From the NCBI GenBank assembly GCA_963700105.1, contig CAVOWL010000005.1, positions 304,127 through 368,126 on the forward strand: DNA of 64,000 bases, read 5' to 3'. Shown in pieces: positions 36,920 to 45,482 of this stretch (within the stretch, counting starts at the first letter, position 1; each line of letters starts with the position of its first letter). Origin of the DNA: CAVUWL01 sp963700105. Lineage in GTDB: Bacteria > Actinomycetota > Thermoleophilia > Solirubrobacterales > 70-9. Below the pieces are notes generated by a model. The model saw nothing but the letters and a program-made list of their open reading frames with translations. It made no database searches and was not told where the DNA came from. A program made the translations under genes and the position numbers.

Positions 36920-38080
36920 ATGCTTGCGATCTATCGATGGTTCACTGGCAGCAGGCTCGGTTCGAGCGAGACACGTGCGTCCGCCGAGGCGATCGTATTG
37001 CGCTGCTTCGGCGTCGCGTACCTGGCGGTGTTTTTGGTCGAGACGTTCACGAGTCGGCCCCATCCTGGACTGCACGGCCGCGGCGCCGTGATCCTGGCCG
37101 CGACGATCGGGTTCGTCGCGGCGACGGTGGGGACTCAGCCACAAAGATGCGACCTATCCTCGCGACGGCGTGTTGCCGCCCTCCTCGCTATGACAGCTGC
37201 AGCGGCTGTGCTCGCCGTCGTGCAGCCTCATGGCATCTGGACCGTGGGGCCGATCTTCGTTGCGATCGTGGCCGCGCTTCGCTTGGAACGTCTGACTGGG
37301 ATCATGACGCTTGCTTGTTCGCTCGCGGTGCTCGTCATAGTCTCGCTGGTCGCGGGGCGCGGCGGATCGCTATCGGTGCTAGTCGGTGCCGTTTTGTTCT
37401 ATCTGCTGCTGCGCCTGATGCGCCAGCTGCGCGAGCAGAGCGACGTGTTGGCTGAGTCGCGGGCCGCCGAGGCGCGCATCGCCGAGCGCGACCGTCTCGC
37501 GCGGGAGATGCATGACGTGCTCGCTCATTCCCTCTCGGCGCTCGCGCTGCAGCTCGAGAGCACTCGCCTGCTCGCGGTTGAGCGCGGTGTCGACGATACC
37601 GTTGCGCGGGCGATTGATCAGGCGCACCAGCTCGCCGCCAGCGGGTTGCAGGACGCGCGCCGCGCGATTGCGGCAGCCCGCGGGGATGAGCTACCAGGGC
37701 CCGATCGCATCGGGGTACTCGCCGATGCGTTTGGAGAGCAGAGCGGGCTGCCAGTTGCCATCGAGGTGCGCGGCGATCCGCGCGAGCTCGCTCCGGACGC
37801 CCGACTTGCTTTGTATCGCACAGCCCAGGAGGCACTCACCAACGTGCGTCGCCACGCCGCAGCGGAACGCGTGGAGATAGAGCTCTCCTACCTCCCCCAA
37901 AGCACTGTGCTGATCGTCGAAGACCGCGCGAGCGAGGGCAAATCATCGCCATCGCAGGCGATCGTCGGCACCGGCTATGGCCTGACTGGAATGCGCGAGC
38001 GTGCCGCGCTGCTCGGTGGCGAGCTGCTCGCCGAGCCGACGGATAATGGTTTCCGCGTCGAGCTGCGACTGCCGACATGA
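36920..38080 (+). CDS. NarL-type sensor histidine kinase
   Basis: This 386-residue membrane kinase has four or five helices (about residues 30-165) with little extracytoplasmic loop, so it probably senses within or at the membrane. A HisKA_3 dimerisation domain follows, with the phosphorylated His198 in EMHDVLAHSLSALALQLE. The HATPase domain carries EALTNVRRHA and GYGLTGMRERA. This type phosphorylates a LuxR-family response regulator, which is encoded immediately after with a 4-bp ATGA overlap. Divergence from the ABC efflux operon makes control of that operon likely. Confidence 0.92.
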   Translation: MLAIYRWFTGSRLGSSETRASAEAIVLRCFGVAYLAVFLVETFTSRPHPGLHGRGAVILAATIGFVAATVGTQPQRCDLSSRRRVAALLAMTAAAAVLAVVQPHGIWTVGPIFVAIVAALRLERLTGIMTLACSLAVLVIVSLVAGRGGSLSVLVGAVLFYLLLRLMRQLREQSDVLAESRAAEARIAERDRLAREMHDVLAHSLSALALQLESTRLLAVERGVDDTVARAIDQAHQLAASGLQDARRAIAAARGDELPGPDRIGVLADAFGEQSGLPVAIEVRGDPRELAPDARLALYRTAQEALTNVRRHAAAERVEIELSYLPQSTVLIVEDRASEGKSSPSQAIVGTGYGLTGMRERAALLGGELLAEPTDNGFRVELRLPT

Positions 38081-38781
38081 GCGGGAATAAGCCGCGAATC
38101 GAGCAGGAACCGGTGCGTGTGGTGCTCGCCGACGACCAGCGCCTGGTGCGTGAAAGCCTTGGCACGATGATTGGTCTCCTGGACGGCATCGAGCTCGTAG
38201 CCAGTGCCTCAAATGGCGAAGAGGCGCTAGCGTTATGTGACGAGCACAAGCCCGCCGTCGTCCTTATGGACCTCCGGATGCCAATACTGGATGGAATCGA
38301 GGCGACCCGATCCCTGTGCGAGCGACATCCTGACGTGCGGGTCATCGCTCTCACCACCTACGCCGACGATGAGAGCGTCCTCGGCGCGCTGCGCGCAGGC
38401 GCGCGTGGCTACCTTACGAAGGACGCCAGCGGCGAGGACATCCGTACCGCGGTCCACACCGTCGCGGCGGGGGACGCCGCGCTCGACCCGGCCGTGCAGC
38501 ACCACGTGGTGGCAGCACTTGCGAGCGAGGGGCCAACTCATCGAGATCCGAGTGCAACCGCAACGCCCGAACTCCCCGACAATCTCACACCGCGCGAGGC
38601 CGAGGTGCTCGCGTTGATCGCCGAAGGATTGACCAACGCCGAGATTGCAGAGCGGCTCGTCCTCAGCCCCACAACGATCAAGTCCCACGTCAACCACCTG
38701 TTTGCAAAGGCAGGCTTGCGCGACCGCGCTCAGGCCATCAACTACGCCTACCGCACCGGGATCGCGATACCGCCACAGTGA
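38077..38781 (+). CDS. LuxR/NarL-family response regulator
   Basis: The 234-residue protein has a receiver domain with the acidic pair at residues 19-20, phosphorylated Asp65 in VVLMDLRMP, the switch threonine in ALTTYADD and the lysine in YLTKDASGED. A linker leads to a LuxR helix-turn-helix (about 165-230) with LTPREAEVLALIAEGLTNAEIA in pattern and SPTTIKSHVNHLFAKAG. It starts inside the kinase stop codon. It is expected to activate the divergent ABC operon when phosphorylated by the partner kinase; this is inferred from position. Confidence 0.93.
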   Translation: MSGNKPRIEQEPVRVVLADDQRLVRESLGTMIGLLDGIELVASASNGEEALALCDEHKPAVVLMDLRMPILDGIEATRSLCERHPDVRVIALTTYADDESVLGALRAGARGYLTKDASGEDIRTAVHTVAAGDAALDPAVQHHVVAALASEGPTHRDPSATATPELPDNLTPREAEVLALIAEGLTNAEIAERLVLSPTTIKSHVNHLFAKAGLRDRAQAINYAYRTGIAIPPQ

Positions 38782-39100
38782 GATCCGTTACTCCCAAACG
38801 GCAACACGGCGACGCCAGACGTTAGAACTGGCTGAGAACCTGATCGATGCCCGTGAACACCTGGCGCCGCTGACGACAGCTACCGCGAGGTCGGCAATTC
38901 ACCGGTGGACTTACAAAGGACACAGCCGCGCGAAAGCGAGGGGTCACAAATCGCTGTTTGAGTACCCGATGCACTGAAATGCATTGCCGGTCACGACCGG
39001 GCTGGCGCCACCTAAGGTGACCGCGGCTCGAGGGGAATACAGTTGGCTTCGAATCGGAGGTGATGCATTGACCGACCGGCCAAATCTCCGCGGGTCCCCG
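38782..39100. other. intergenic region with a possible decayed coding remnant
   Basis: These 319 bp have no intact gene. Around 38818-38960 the sequence reads as a protein-like stretch only if a frame change is allowed near 38875, so it may be a decayed gene end. A GGAGGTG motif sits near 39056. Confidence 0.3.
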
Positions 39101-39346
39101 ATGTCTGACACTGTCGACAGGCTGATCCTCGATCTCCTCGAGTGGATGGGCCCCGGGCCGCGCCCTTACGTCGAGGTACTCGAGGCGTGGCAGACGTCGT
39201 GTCCGCGCTTCCCCGTCTGGGAGGACGCCAACGACCGCGGCTTCATTGTCCGTCATCGCTCGCCGGAAGGTGGCGCGCAGGTCTCGCTGTCCGCCGCCGG
39301 AGCGGAGCACCTGCGCGAGCACCGCCAACCGTCGCCACCCCGATGA
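39101..39346 (+). CDS. small protein of unknown function
   Basis: From ATG 39101 the product has 81 residues and begins MSDTVDRLILDLLEWMGPG, followed by PYVEVLEAWQTSCPRFPVWEDA and GFIVRHR. The composition and the L-x-L-L-E-W and FPVWEDA blocks look like a small folded winged-helix-like domain. Similar short hypothetical proteins exist in actinobacteria, but I cannot name the family. The frame is open upstream to 38984; the earlier residues look non-coding. Confidence 0.55.
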   Translation: MSDTVDRLILDLLEWMGPGPRPYVEVLEAWQTSCPRFPVWEDANDRGFIVRHRSPEGGAQVSLSAAGAEHLREHRQPSPPR

Positions 39347-39788
39347 AGAATCTCCATCCTCGACGACCACCACGGCCCCCTACGCTCGCTCGAGCCTTCA
39401 CGAAATTGACTGAGCATGAGGTCGAATCTGAATCGACGACGTCCGGGTGGCGATGCGCTTCATGGTAGTCGCGCGAGACCAAAAGCTTCTATCCGCGGCT
39501 GGACCTGAGATCCGCCCCCCGGTTTCCTGGGGATTTGTGGGAACAGGCGGTCGGCCGGCTGGAACCCCGCTTGGATGCCTGGTGGGTTTGGCGGCCTCGA
39601 GTCGAACCTCACGGCAAGGCGTTTCGCCGGCCGCAGACCGGAGCGGCCGCTGCCGTCGGAGGCGTTGAGAATGCTATCGGTCCGCCCAGGCCACGCCAAC
39701 CCGGCGGGTTCGCTGCGTCGGTTAGCCTGACCTCAAGGGCGGATACAGAAACTCGCCCCACCGCAATTGGCGCTAGTGAGGTGCCCCA
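39347..39788. other. intergenic region
   Basis: These 442 bp hold no supportable gene. Short frames present are arginine/proline-rich. The end of the stretch carries a GAGG-type ribosome-binding site for the exoprotein gene at 39789. Confidence 0.35.
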
Positions 39789-41123
39789 ATGCATTTCAGG
39801 CGACGCGCGGGACAGGTGGTCGGACTTGCGGGAGGCATCCTTGCGATCGCTGTGCCCAGCGCGATGGCGACACCGAGGTTCGCCAGCCCGACCGGTTCCG
39901 GGACGGCATGCACTCAGGCGTCGCCCTGCGGCGTCGTCACGGCCGTAAATGAAGCCATGAACAATGACGACATCACGATCGAGCCAGGCACCTACGGCTC
40001 GCCGACGCCCTTGACCACGACGCTCGACGACGGAGGTAATACCCTCACGATCCATGGCGAGGCAGGACAGCCACGGCCGGTGATCATTACGCAGGCTGGC
40101 TACGGCATAGAGTTGCTGGGCGCGAAAAGCAGTGTCAGCAATCTGGACCTTGAGGACACAACCGGCGAATATGGAATCTATGTCGGCGGTCTATACAGCG
40201 CGAGCGTAGACCATGTCATATCACACGTCTCCGCCGCCGGCGCGGTCGCATGCTACCCATCGGGAACGCTCACCGACAGCGTCTGCTGGTCGAGCGGGCC
40301 GAGCGGAATCGCAACAACTCTGATTGTCCCCGGAAACGTGAGTGCAACCCTTCGAAACGACACGCTGATCGCCACCGGGGGCGCTGGGCACGCAGTCGTC
40401 GCCAACGCGATCAATGGCAGCACGATGACGCTCAATCTGACCAACACGATCGCCCGTGGAACGGGCGCCGACATCTTCGCGAGCACCGACTCAAATTCGA
40501 AAAGCATGGCGATCGTCAACGCAACCTATTCAAACTACGCCAATGTTCAGATCAACAACGGAGGCGGCGGAAGTACGACGAGCGTCACCCCCGCGGGATC
40601 TGCCGCCAATCAAACTGGCTCACCACTGTTCGTGAGCGCGGCGGCTGGCAACTTCCATGAGGTGGTCGGCTCACCCACAATCGACGCTGGGATGAATAGC
40701 CCCGAAGATGGCACAACTGACCTTGACGGCAATCCGCGGGCGCTCCCCGGTCGACTGACATGCGGAGCGCCTGAACCGGCGGAGACGGATATCGGAGCCT
40801 ATGAGTTCCTACCCTTCGCCCCTCCCTGCGCGCCGTCGCTACCCCCCAACACGGCGATCACAAAGACGAAGATCAACCGACAGAAGAAAAGAGTTAGCTT
40901 CAGCTTTCAAGCGATTGGGTCAGCGAGTGGCTTCGAATGTATGTTGATCAAGCCGCGACGCAAACACCACAAACCGCCCATGGCTGCTGCCTTCTCGTCC
41001 TGCAATTCACCCAAGACCTACAAGCACTTGCAGCCGGGCAGCTACGAGTTCGAGGTCCGCGCCCTGAGCTCCGCAGGTGCCGATGCGACCCCAGCGACCA
41101 AGAAGCTGAACGTCAAGGTCTAG
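39789..41123 (+). CDS. secreted right-handed beta-helix protein (choice-of-anchor Q type)
   Basis: The 444-residue product has a signal peptide (about residues 1-27) and a parallel beta-helix of about 20-residue turns (DDITIEPGTY, LTIHGEAG, VSNLDLEDTTG, ASVDHVISH and so on). It ends with the choice-of-anchor Q signature: SPTIDAG, DLDGNPRALPGR and ETDIGAYEF. A C-terminal domain (about 350-444) with two cysteines looks like an added Ig-like module. Such proteins are exported; many bind or cleave polysaccharides, but no catalytic motif is visible. A second protein of this type lies at 61352-63175. Confidence 0.8.
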   Translation: MHFRRRAGQVVGLAGGILAIAVPSAMATPRFASPTGSGTACTQASPCGVVTAVNEAMNNDDITIEPGTYGSPTPLTTTLDDGGNTLTIHGEAGQPRPVIITQAGYGIELLGAKSSVSNLDLEDTTGEYGIYVGGLYSASVDHVISHVSAAGAVACYPSGTLTDSVCWSSGPSGIATTLIVPGNVSATLRNDTLIATGGAGHAVVANAINGSTMTLNLTNTIARGTGADIFASTDSNSKSMAIVNATYSNYANVQINNGGGGSTTSVTPAGSAANQTGSPLFVSAAAGNFHEVVGSPTIDAGMNSPEDGTTDLDGNPRALPGRLTCGAPEPAETDIGAYEFLPFAPPCAPSLPPNTAITKTKINRQKKRVSFSFQAIGSASGFECMLIKPRRKHHKPPMAAAFSSCNSPKTYKHLQPGSYEFEVRALSSAGADATPATKKLNVKV

Positions 41124-41292
41124 CCATCAGAGGTGAAGCCCATGATTATCGATCCAAGGGCGGGTCACCTCCTCGACGAAAAGGCAAAGCGGAGGGACTA
41201 AGCGCCCGAACTCGGCTGGCGGTACGGTCGTCGACAGGACATCCGAGCTGGATCGGACTTGGCTCACTGGAGGCAAGTGGCTCCCGCACTGC

Positions 41293-41778
41293 TTACTGGT
41301 GAGGTTCGAGGATCACAATCGGGATCTTTCGGCCCTTTGCGTTGCTCTTGAAGAATTCATATCCAGGGTAGAACGCTACGAACCCCGACCAGAGCCGATC
41401 GCGCTCCTCATTGGATGCGAGACGTGCGCGCACCGCACGGATCTCGGGGCCGATCTGAATTGTCGTCTCCGGGTTCGCGCTTAGGTTGTGAAACCACCCC
41501 GGGTGGGTTGGCTGGCCACCATTTGTGGCCGCCACAACGATGGAATTGCCGTCCTCCTGGTACATGGCGGGAGAAGTCCGCCTCGCGCCACTCTTGGCGC
41601 CAACGTGGTCGACCAGGACTATCCGCGCCTTAGGCCAGCCGGGGAGGTGGCCTCCGAGTCTTCCGCCGCTTTTGCGGTAGATGGCTACGTGGAGCTTCGC
41701 TGAGCGTCGCCCAGCGTAGTAGCCGCGCTTGTTGGCGAATTGAGACGTGGACGCTGTGAACCTTCCAAACAAAGACAT
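41293..41778 (-). CDS. deazaflavin (F420)-dependent nitroreductase-family protein
   Basis: The 161-residue protein fits the DDN-like family (PF04075): a beta-barrel fold with LPGWPKARIVLVDHVGAKSGARRTSPAMY near residues 45-75, VVAATNGGQPTHPGWFHNL and NPETTIQIG. In actinobacteria these enzymes use reduced F420 to reduce quinones or nitro compounds. The gene follows a TetR regulator by 63 bp on the same strand with a GGAGG ribosome-binding site, so the two form an operon and the enzyme is the likely target of the regulator. Confidence 0.88.
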   Translation of the reverse strand: MSLFGRFTASTSQFANKRGYYAGRRSAKLHVAIYRKSGGRLGGHLPGWPKARIVLVDHVGAKSGARRTSPAMYQEDGNSIVVAATNGGQPTHPGWFHNLSANPETTIQIGPEIRAVRARLASNEERDRLWSGFVAFYPGYEFFKSNAKGRKIPIVILEPHQ

Positions 41779-41841
41779 GGCATTCCTCCGAGGTGGCTTC
41801 GCTGTAGTGGGCGGTCCTTGGTTATCCGGTCTGCTGGGACC

Positions 41842-42528
41842 TCATGGGTTGGATTTGACTGCGCTTGCTGTGAGGAGCCCCAGGGTCTGCCCGAAAAGCT
41901 CATCGTCTATTTCAGCGGGGTCGATCATCTTTTCCAGGGCTATTCCGGTGAAGAGGGCGCAAATCCCCATGACGAGTCGCTCGGCCGGTACCGAGAATTC
42001 CACCCCTCGGCGGTTCGCCTCGCTCTCGACTAGGCGGACCAACGCCGCCTTCCGTTTTCGAAAGCAGGCCCGGAAGCGTGTGCCGATCTCATCGTTTCGG
42101 CAGGCCACCGAGCAGAATTCATGGAACAGCTTCACCCAGGCTCGCTCTTCGTTCAGGTACTCGCTGAATACCGCCCCGATGTCGGTCGCCTTGCGGGAGG
42201 CGGAGGTCTCTTCGCTGACGATTTCATCGATTCGATCGATGTGGGACTGAAATCGGCGCTCCACAATCTCAAGGAGCAACTCGCCCTTGCCCGAGAAATT
42301 CGAATAGATCGCCTTGCGGGTGTAGCCGGCCCGTTCGGCGATCTCCTCCAAAGAGCTCTCGGCGTATCCCCGCGCTTCGAAGACTTCAAGCGCCGATGCC
42401 AGCAGTCGCTCCCTTGTTTGGCGGCGCTGCTGCTCGCGGCTCAGACGGGGCGGCTTTGGCTTTAAGGATACAGTCTGCACCTGAGAACGGACTGTATCGC
42501 AAAGTCGATATTTGGCTGAGCTGGCCAT
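41842..42528 (-). CDS. TetR-family transcriptional regulator
   Basis: The 228-residue repressor has an N-terminal helix-turn-helix (about residues 36-82) with EARGYAESSLEEIAERAGYTRKAIYSNF in pattern, followed by a helical ligand-binding domain. It probably controls itself and the F420-type oxidoreductase downstream. The start is uncertain: ATG 42528 lacks a ribosome-binding site and a GTG at 42480 is in frame. A 9-bp inverted repeat (42467-42498) lies across these candidate starts, a typical place for an autoregulatory operator. Confidence 0.88.
   Translation of the reverse strand: MASSAKYRLCDTVRSQVQTVSLKPKPPRLSREQQRRQTRERLLASALEVFEARGYAESSLEEIAERAGYTRKAIYSNFSGKGELLLEIVERRFQSHIDRIDEIVSEETSASRKATDIGAVFSEYLNEERAWVKLFHEFCSVACRNDEIGTRFRACFRKRKAALVRLVESEANRRGVEFSVPAERLVMGICALFTGIALEKMIDPAEIDDELFGQTLGLLTASAVKSNP
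42467..42498. promoter_or_regulatory. TetR operator candidate (GATACAGTC inverted repeat)
   Basis: GATACAGTC (42467-42475) and GACTGTATC (42490-42498) are perfect 9-bp arms with a 14-bp spacer, centred 23 bp apart, about two helical turns. The repeat overlaps the start region of the TetR gene, so binding would block its transcription or translation start. Confidence 0.6.
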
Positions 42529-43209
42529 TAGGAGGCGAGAAACTTGGCTGTTGGTCGCGATATACAGAGCCCTAGCTTCCTCCCTGCTGTGGCGAGACCC
42601 CTGCCCCCCATGAAGCGGGCGTTGCGGCTAGCGCTCCGTAGGGTCTTTGGTGAGCCCCGCGGCGGTCACCCAGCGCCGCTACATGGCATGCGCAGGGCCA
42701 GAGGGTGCTTATTCTGGCCCGGCTTCAGCCCACGTTTTGACAGTGCGATTCAATCGTGGCGGCAAGTTCGCCAACCTGGACGACAAGGTGATTGAAACCG
42801 GTCCTGATTGCACCTGACCGTCGGCCGGTCGGTGGACCAGCTCAAGCGTGACGACCTCCTCGCTGGGGAACTTGGAAACCGTCAGAGTTGCCCCGTCGCC
42901 CACTTTGATCCGTCCGACATTCTGATGGCCGAGCGCGTAATCGAAGTTGAGAGATATCGGGGTCGCTCACCCGGTAAGCCGGTATGGAGCGCCTTCGCCT
43001 ACGGACTGTAGGCAAAAGAAAGGCCGGCTGTGTGGCAGCCGGTAAGTCCACTATCAGAGTGATGGATCAGCAGAGCAAGGAAGACGTCTAGCGGGCCTGC
43101 GCCTGGCCGGGATCGCGAGCTCGTCGACCGATCGCTCAAGCGGCGGCGATGTGTAAGAGCCGTGTAGGAAGGGTCTTGCACGGGGGAAAATAGGGGGACA
43201 ATTGCTCGC
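42529..43209. other. long intergenic region upstream of the OmpR-type two-component genes
   Basis: These 681 bp have no intact gene. On the minus strand between about 42709 and 42970 a stretch of plausible protein (with VGDGATLTVSKFPSEEVVTLE) lacks a good start and may be a gene remnant. The right part holds the hairpins described separately and a purine-rich GGGGG site before the GTG at 43210. Confidence 0.35.
42997..43049 (+). ncRNA. clustered hairpins upstream of the two-component operon, possible structured leader
   Basis: GCCTAC/GTAGGC (42997-43013) is followed by CCGGCTG/CAGCCGG (43024-43042). An alternative pairing GGACT/AGTCC (43003-43007 with 43045-43049) would enclose the second hairpin and exclude the first. 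Mutually exclusive stems about 165 bp upstream of a regulator gene resemble an attenuator or riboswitch, but the sequence matches no class I know. It could also be a terminator of an unrelated transcript. Confidence 0.3.
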
Positions 43210-43884
43210 GTGAAGCTTCTGATCGTGGACGATGATCGTGCGCTGCGCGACGCTTTGCGGCGCGGATTGAACCTCGCCGGCTATGAGGTCGTGGATGCCG
43301 GGACGGGGCTAGAGGCGCTCGAGCAGATTAGCGAGCAAGCCCCCGACGCGCTGATTCTCGACATCGGGCTACCTGACGTAAGCGGACTGGAGGTATGTCG
43401 ACGGCTGCGGGCGCAGGGACAGCGCGTGCCGGTCCTGATGTTGACCGCGCGAAACGCAGTGGAGGATAGGATCGATGGTCTCGACGCGGGCGCCGATGAC
43501 TACCTCGTCAAGCCGTTTGACCTCGGTGAGTTGATTGCCCGAATGCGGGCCCTTCTACGCCGCAGTGCTCCATCCGAGGGGATCGGCGATCCATCATTCG
43601 GCACACTGCGGCTCGATAGCGCTCGTCATGGGGCGAGCGTAAAGGGCAATTTCGTCGAGCTCACGCGCACTGAGTTCCAGCTGCTTGATCTGCTGCTGCG
43701 AAATCCGCGGCGGGTGCTGCCACACACCCTTATCTACGATCGCGTCTGGGGGTATGACTTCGGGCCCAGCTCGAACGCGCTGCGCTGCTACATCGGCTAC
43801 CTTCGCCGCAAGCTCGAGGATGCCGGATCGGCGCCACTGATCCATACCGTGCGCGGCGTCGGCTACGTCCTGCGCGAGCCATGA
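43210..43884 (+). CDS. OmpR/PhoB-family response regulator (MprA-like)
   Basis: The 224-residue protein has a receiver domain with DDD at residues 7-9, phosphorylated Asp51 in LILDIGLPD, the switch threonine in MLTARN and lysine in YLVKPFDL. A winged helix follows (about 125-224) with ELTRTEFQLLDLLLRNPRRV and the ending VRGVGYVLREP. It starts at GTG 43210. The kinase gene overlaps its stop by ATGA. MprA-type regulators respond to envelope stress; the target here may include the secreted protein gene that follows the kinase. Confidence 0.94.
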   Translation: MKLLIVDDDRALRDALRRGLNLAGYEVVDAGTGLEALEQISEQAPDALILDIGLPDVSGLEVCRRLRAQGQRVPVLMLTARNAVEDRIDGLDAGADDYLVKPFDLGELIARMRALLRRSAPSEGIGDPSFGTLRLDSARHGASVKGNFVELTRTEFQLLDLLLRNPRRVLPHTLIYDRVWGYDFGPSSNALRCYIGYLRRKLEDAGSAPLIHTVRGVGYVLREP

Positions 43885-45419
43885 GCTTGCGGGTACGGAT
43901 GGCCGCCAGCGCGGCTGGCGCCGTGACCGCCGTGGTCTTGGTGATGACTGTGGCGGTATACCTCGCGGTGCGCTCGGACCTGCGCGGTGAGGTCGATCGC
44001 GTGCTGACCGAGCAGGCACAACCACTCACCGTCAAGGCTTCCGGAGTCTCCGTCAGGGCGTCCAGGAACGTCCCCGGGATCGGTGGATTGGCTACCGGTG
44101 TCATAGCGCGTCACCTAGGGCCGCCAGGTGCCCCGCTGCCTGGCAAGCGGATTGTGTTTCCTGCGTCGCCTAGCGCCGGCCTGGCAATTAAGCAGGCCGA
44201 ACCGCTAACCGCGGCTCGCGTGGCGATAACTCAGGGCCCGCCCCAGCCGTTCACCGGTGCCGGCGGCTACATCCAGTTCCTGCGTCCGGACGGTGACGTC
44301 GTCAAGAGCGCCAATGAGGGCTCGCTGCCGAGCATCCCGCCGAGCGCGGCGGCGCGGGCGATTGCCGAGCACGGCACGGGTCGCGAACTCGCCGATGTGC
44401 AGGTGGGAGGCGAACACATGCGCGTCCTCACGGTCGGCGTCGGTCCCCGCGGCGCCGTCCAGCTGGCGCGCCCGCTGACCGAGGTCGACAACGAGCTCAG
44501 CAACCTCGTGGTGATCCTGGTGGCGGTCGGCGCCGCCGGCATCCTGCTCGCTGCGCTGCTCGGTGCGGTGGTCGCTCGCACCGCACTCGCCCCGATCGCT
44601 CGCTTCACGCGTCGCACCGAGGGTCTCTCCGCGTCGGCCGAGCCGTCGCAGCGCCTGCAAGTCGAGGGGCGCGATGAGCTCGCGCGACTTGCAGGCTCTT
44701 TCAACCGTACGCTCGATGAGCTCGAGCGCTCCGTGCAGGCCCAGCGCCAGCTCGTCGCCGATGCGAGCCACGAGCTGCGGACGCCGATCGCCAGCCTGCG
44801 CGCCAACATCCAGGTGCTCGAACAGGCGGGGCGGCTGTCGGCTACCGAGCGCGAGAGCCTGCGCCGCGACGTGATCGCCGAGCTCGATGAGCTGACCGGC
44901 CTCGTCAGCGACCTGGTCGAGCTGGCTCGCGGAGCCAAGCCAATCGCGGTGCTCGACGAAGTGCGCCTCGATGAGCTTGTTGGCGCGGCAGTCATCCGCG
45001 CCCAGCGCCGCTCCGGCGCCACATTCCACCTCGAGATCGAGCCGACCCTGGTCAGCGGGGAGGCATCACGCATCGATCGCGCGATCGCCAACCTGCTCGA
45101 CAATGCGCTTCAATGGAGTCCACCCGGCAGCGTGATTGACGTCGCGCTGCGGGCCGGGGTGCTGAGCGTGCGCGACCGTGGCCCGGGATTTACCGACGGC
45201 GATCTGCCGCATGTATTTGCGCGCTTCTACCGTGCTGACGGCGCCCGCGGCAAGCCCGGCTCGGGGCTCGGGCTCGCGATCGTCAAGCAGGCCGCCGAAG
45301 CACACGGCGGCCACGTCGAAGCGGCCAACGCAGCTGGTGGCGGCGCCAGGGTGAGCGCTACCTTCGGGGTTTCTCCCCAGCTCCTACACTCACCCGACGC
45401 TAGCTTTATACAGACCTGA
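43881..45419 (+). CDS. HAMP-domain sensor histidine kinase (MprB-like)
   Basis: The 512-residue kinase has a first transmembrane helix (about residues 8-30), an extracytoplasmic sensor domain (about 31-205), a second helix (about 208-232) and a HAMP domain (about 233-285). His297 in VADASHELRTPI is the phosphorylated residue, and the HATPase domain carries LLDNALQWS, DRGPGF and GSGLGLAIVKQ. It forms a pair with the response regulator upstream. The sensor domain shows no named fold. The tail after the ATPase domain is short. Confidence 0.93.
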   Translation: MSLRVRMAASAAGAVTAVVLVMTVAVYLAVRSDLRGEVDRVLTEQAQPLTVKASGVSVRASRNVPGIGGLATGVIARHLGPPGAPLPGKRIVFPASPSAGLAIKQAEPLTAARVAITQGPPQPFTGAGGYIQFLRPDGDVVKSANEGSLPSIPPSAAARAIAEHGTGRELADVQVGGEHMRVLTVGVGPRGAVQLARPLTEVDNELSNLVVILVAVGAAGILLAALLGAVVARTALAPIARFTRRTEGLSASAEPSQRLQVEGRDELARLAGSFNRTLDELERSVQAQRQLVADASHELRTPIASLRANIQVLEQAGRLSATERESLRRDVIAELDELTGLVSDLVELARGAKPIAVLDEVRLDELVGAAVIRAQRRSGATFHLEIEPTLVSGEASRIDRAIANLLDNALQWSPPGSVIDVALRAGVLSVRDRGPGFTDGDLPHVFARFYRADGARGKPGSGLGLAIVKQAAEAHGGHVEAANAAGGGARVSATFGVSPQLLHSPDASFIQT

Positions 45420-45482
45420 CACGCTCATAGCGTGCAGTGATCTGCCGCACCCCCCATCGCCAACAAAAGGAGTTGCTACTCA

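Noticed and set aside
38818..38960. Protein-like stretch ending in a YREVG-type sequence, with a faint similarity near 60880
   Set aside because: It needs a frame change, has no start and the second occurrence is too short to prove a shared origin.
42961..43049. Naming the leader hairpins as a c-di-GMP or other known riboswitch
   Set aside because: GGCAAA- and GAAAGG-like pieces occur, but order and pairing do not fit any class I can recall.
44205..45103. Long minus-strand frames opposite the histidine kinase
   Set aside because: Serine/arginine-rich shadows of the kinase coding sequence.
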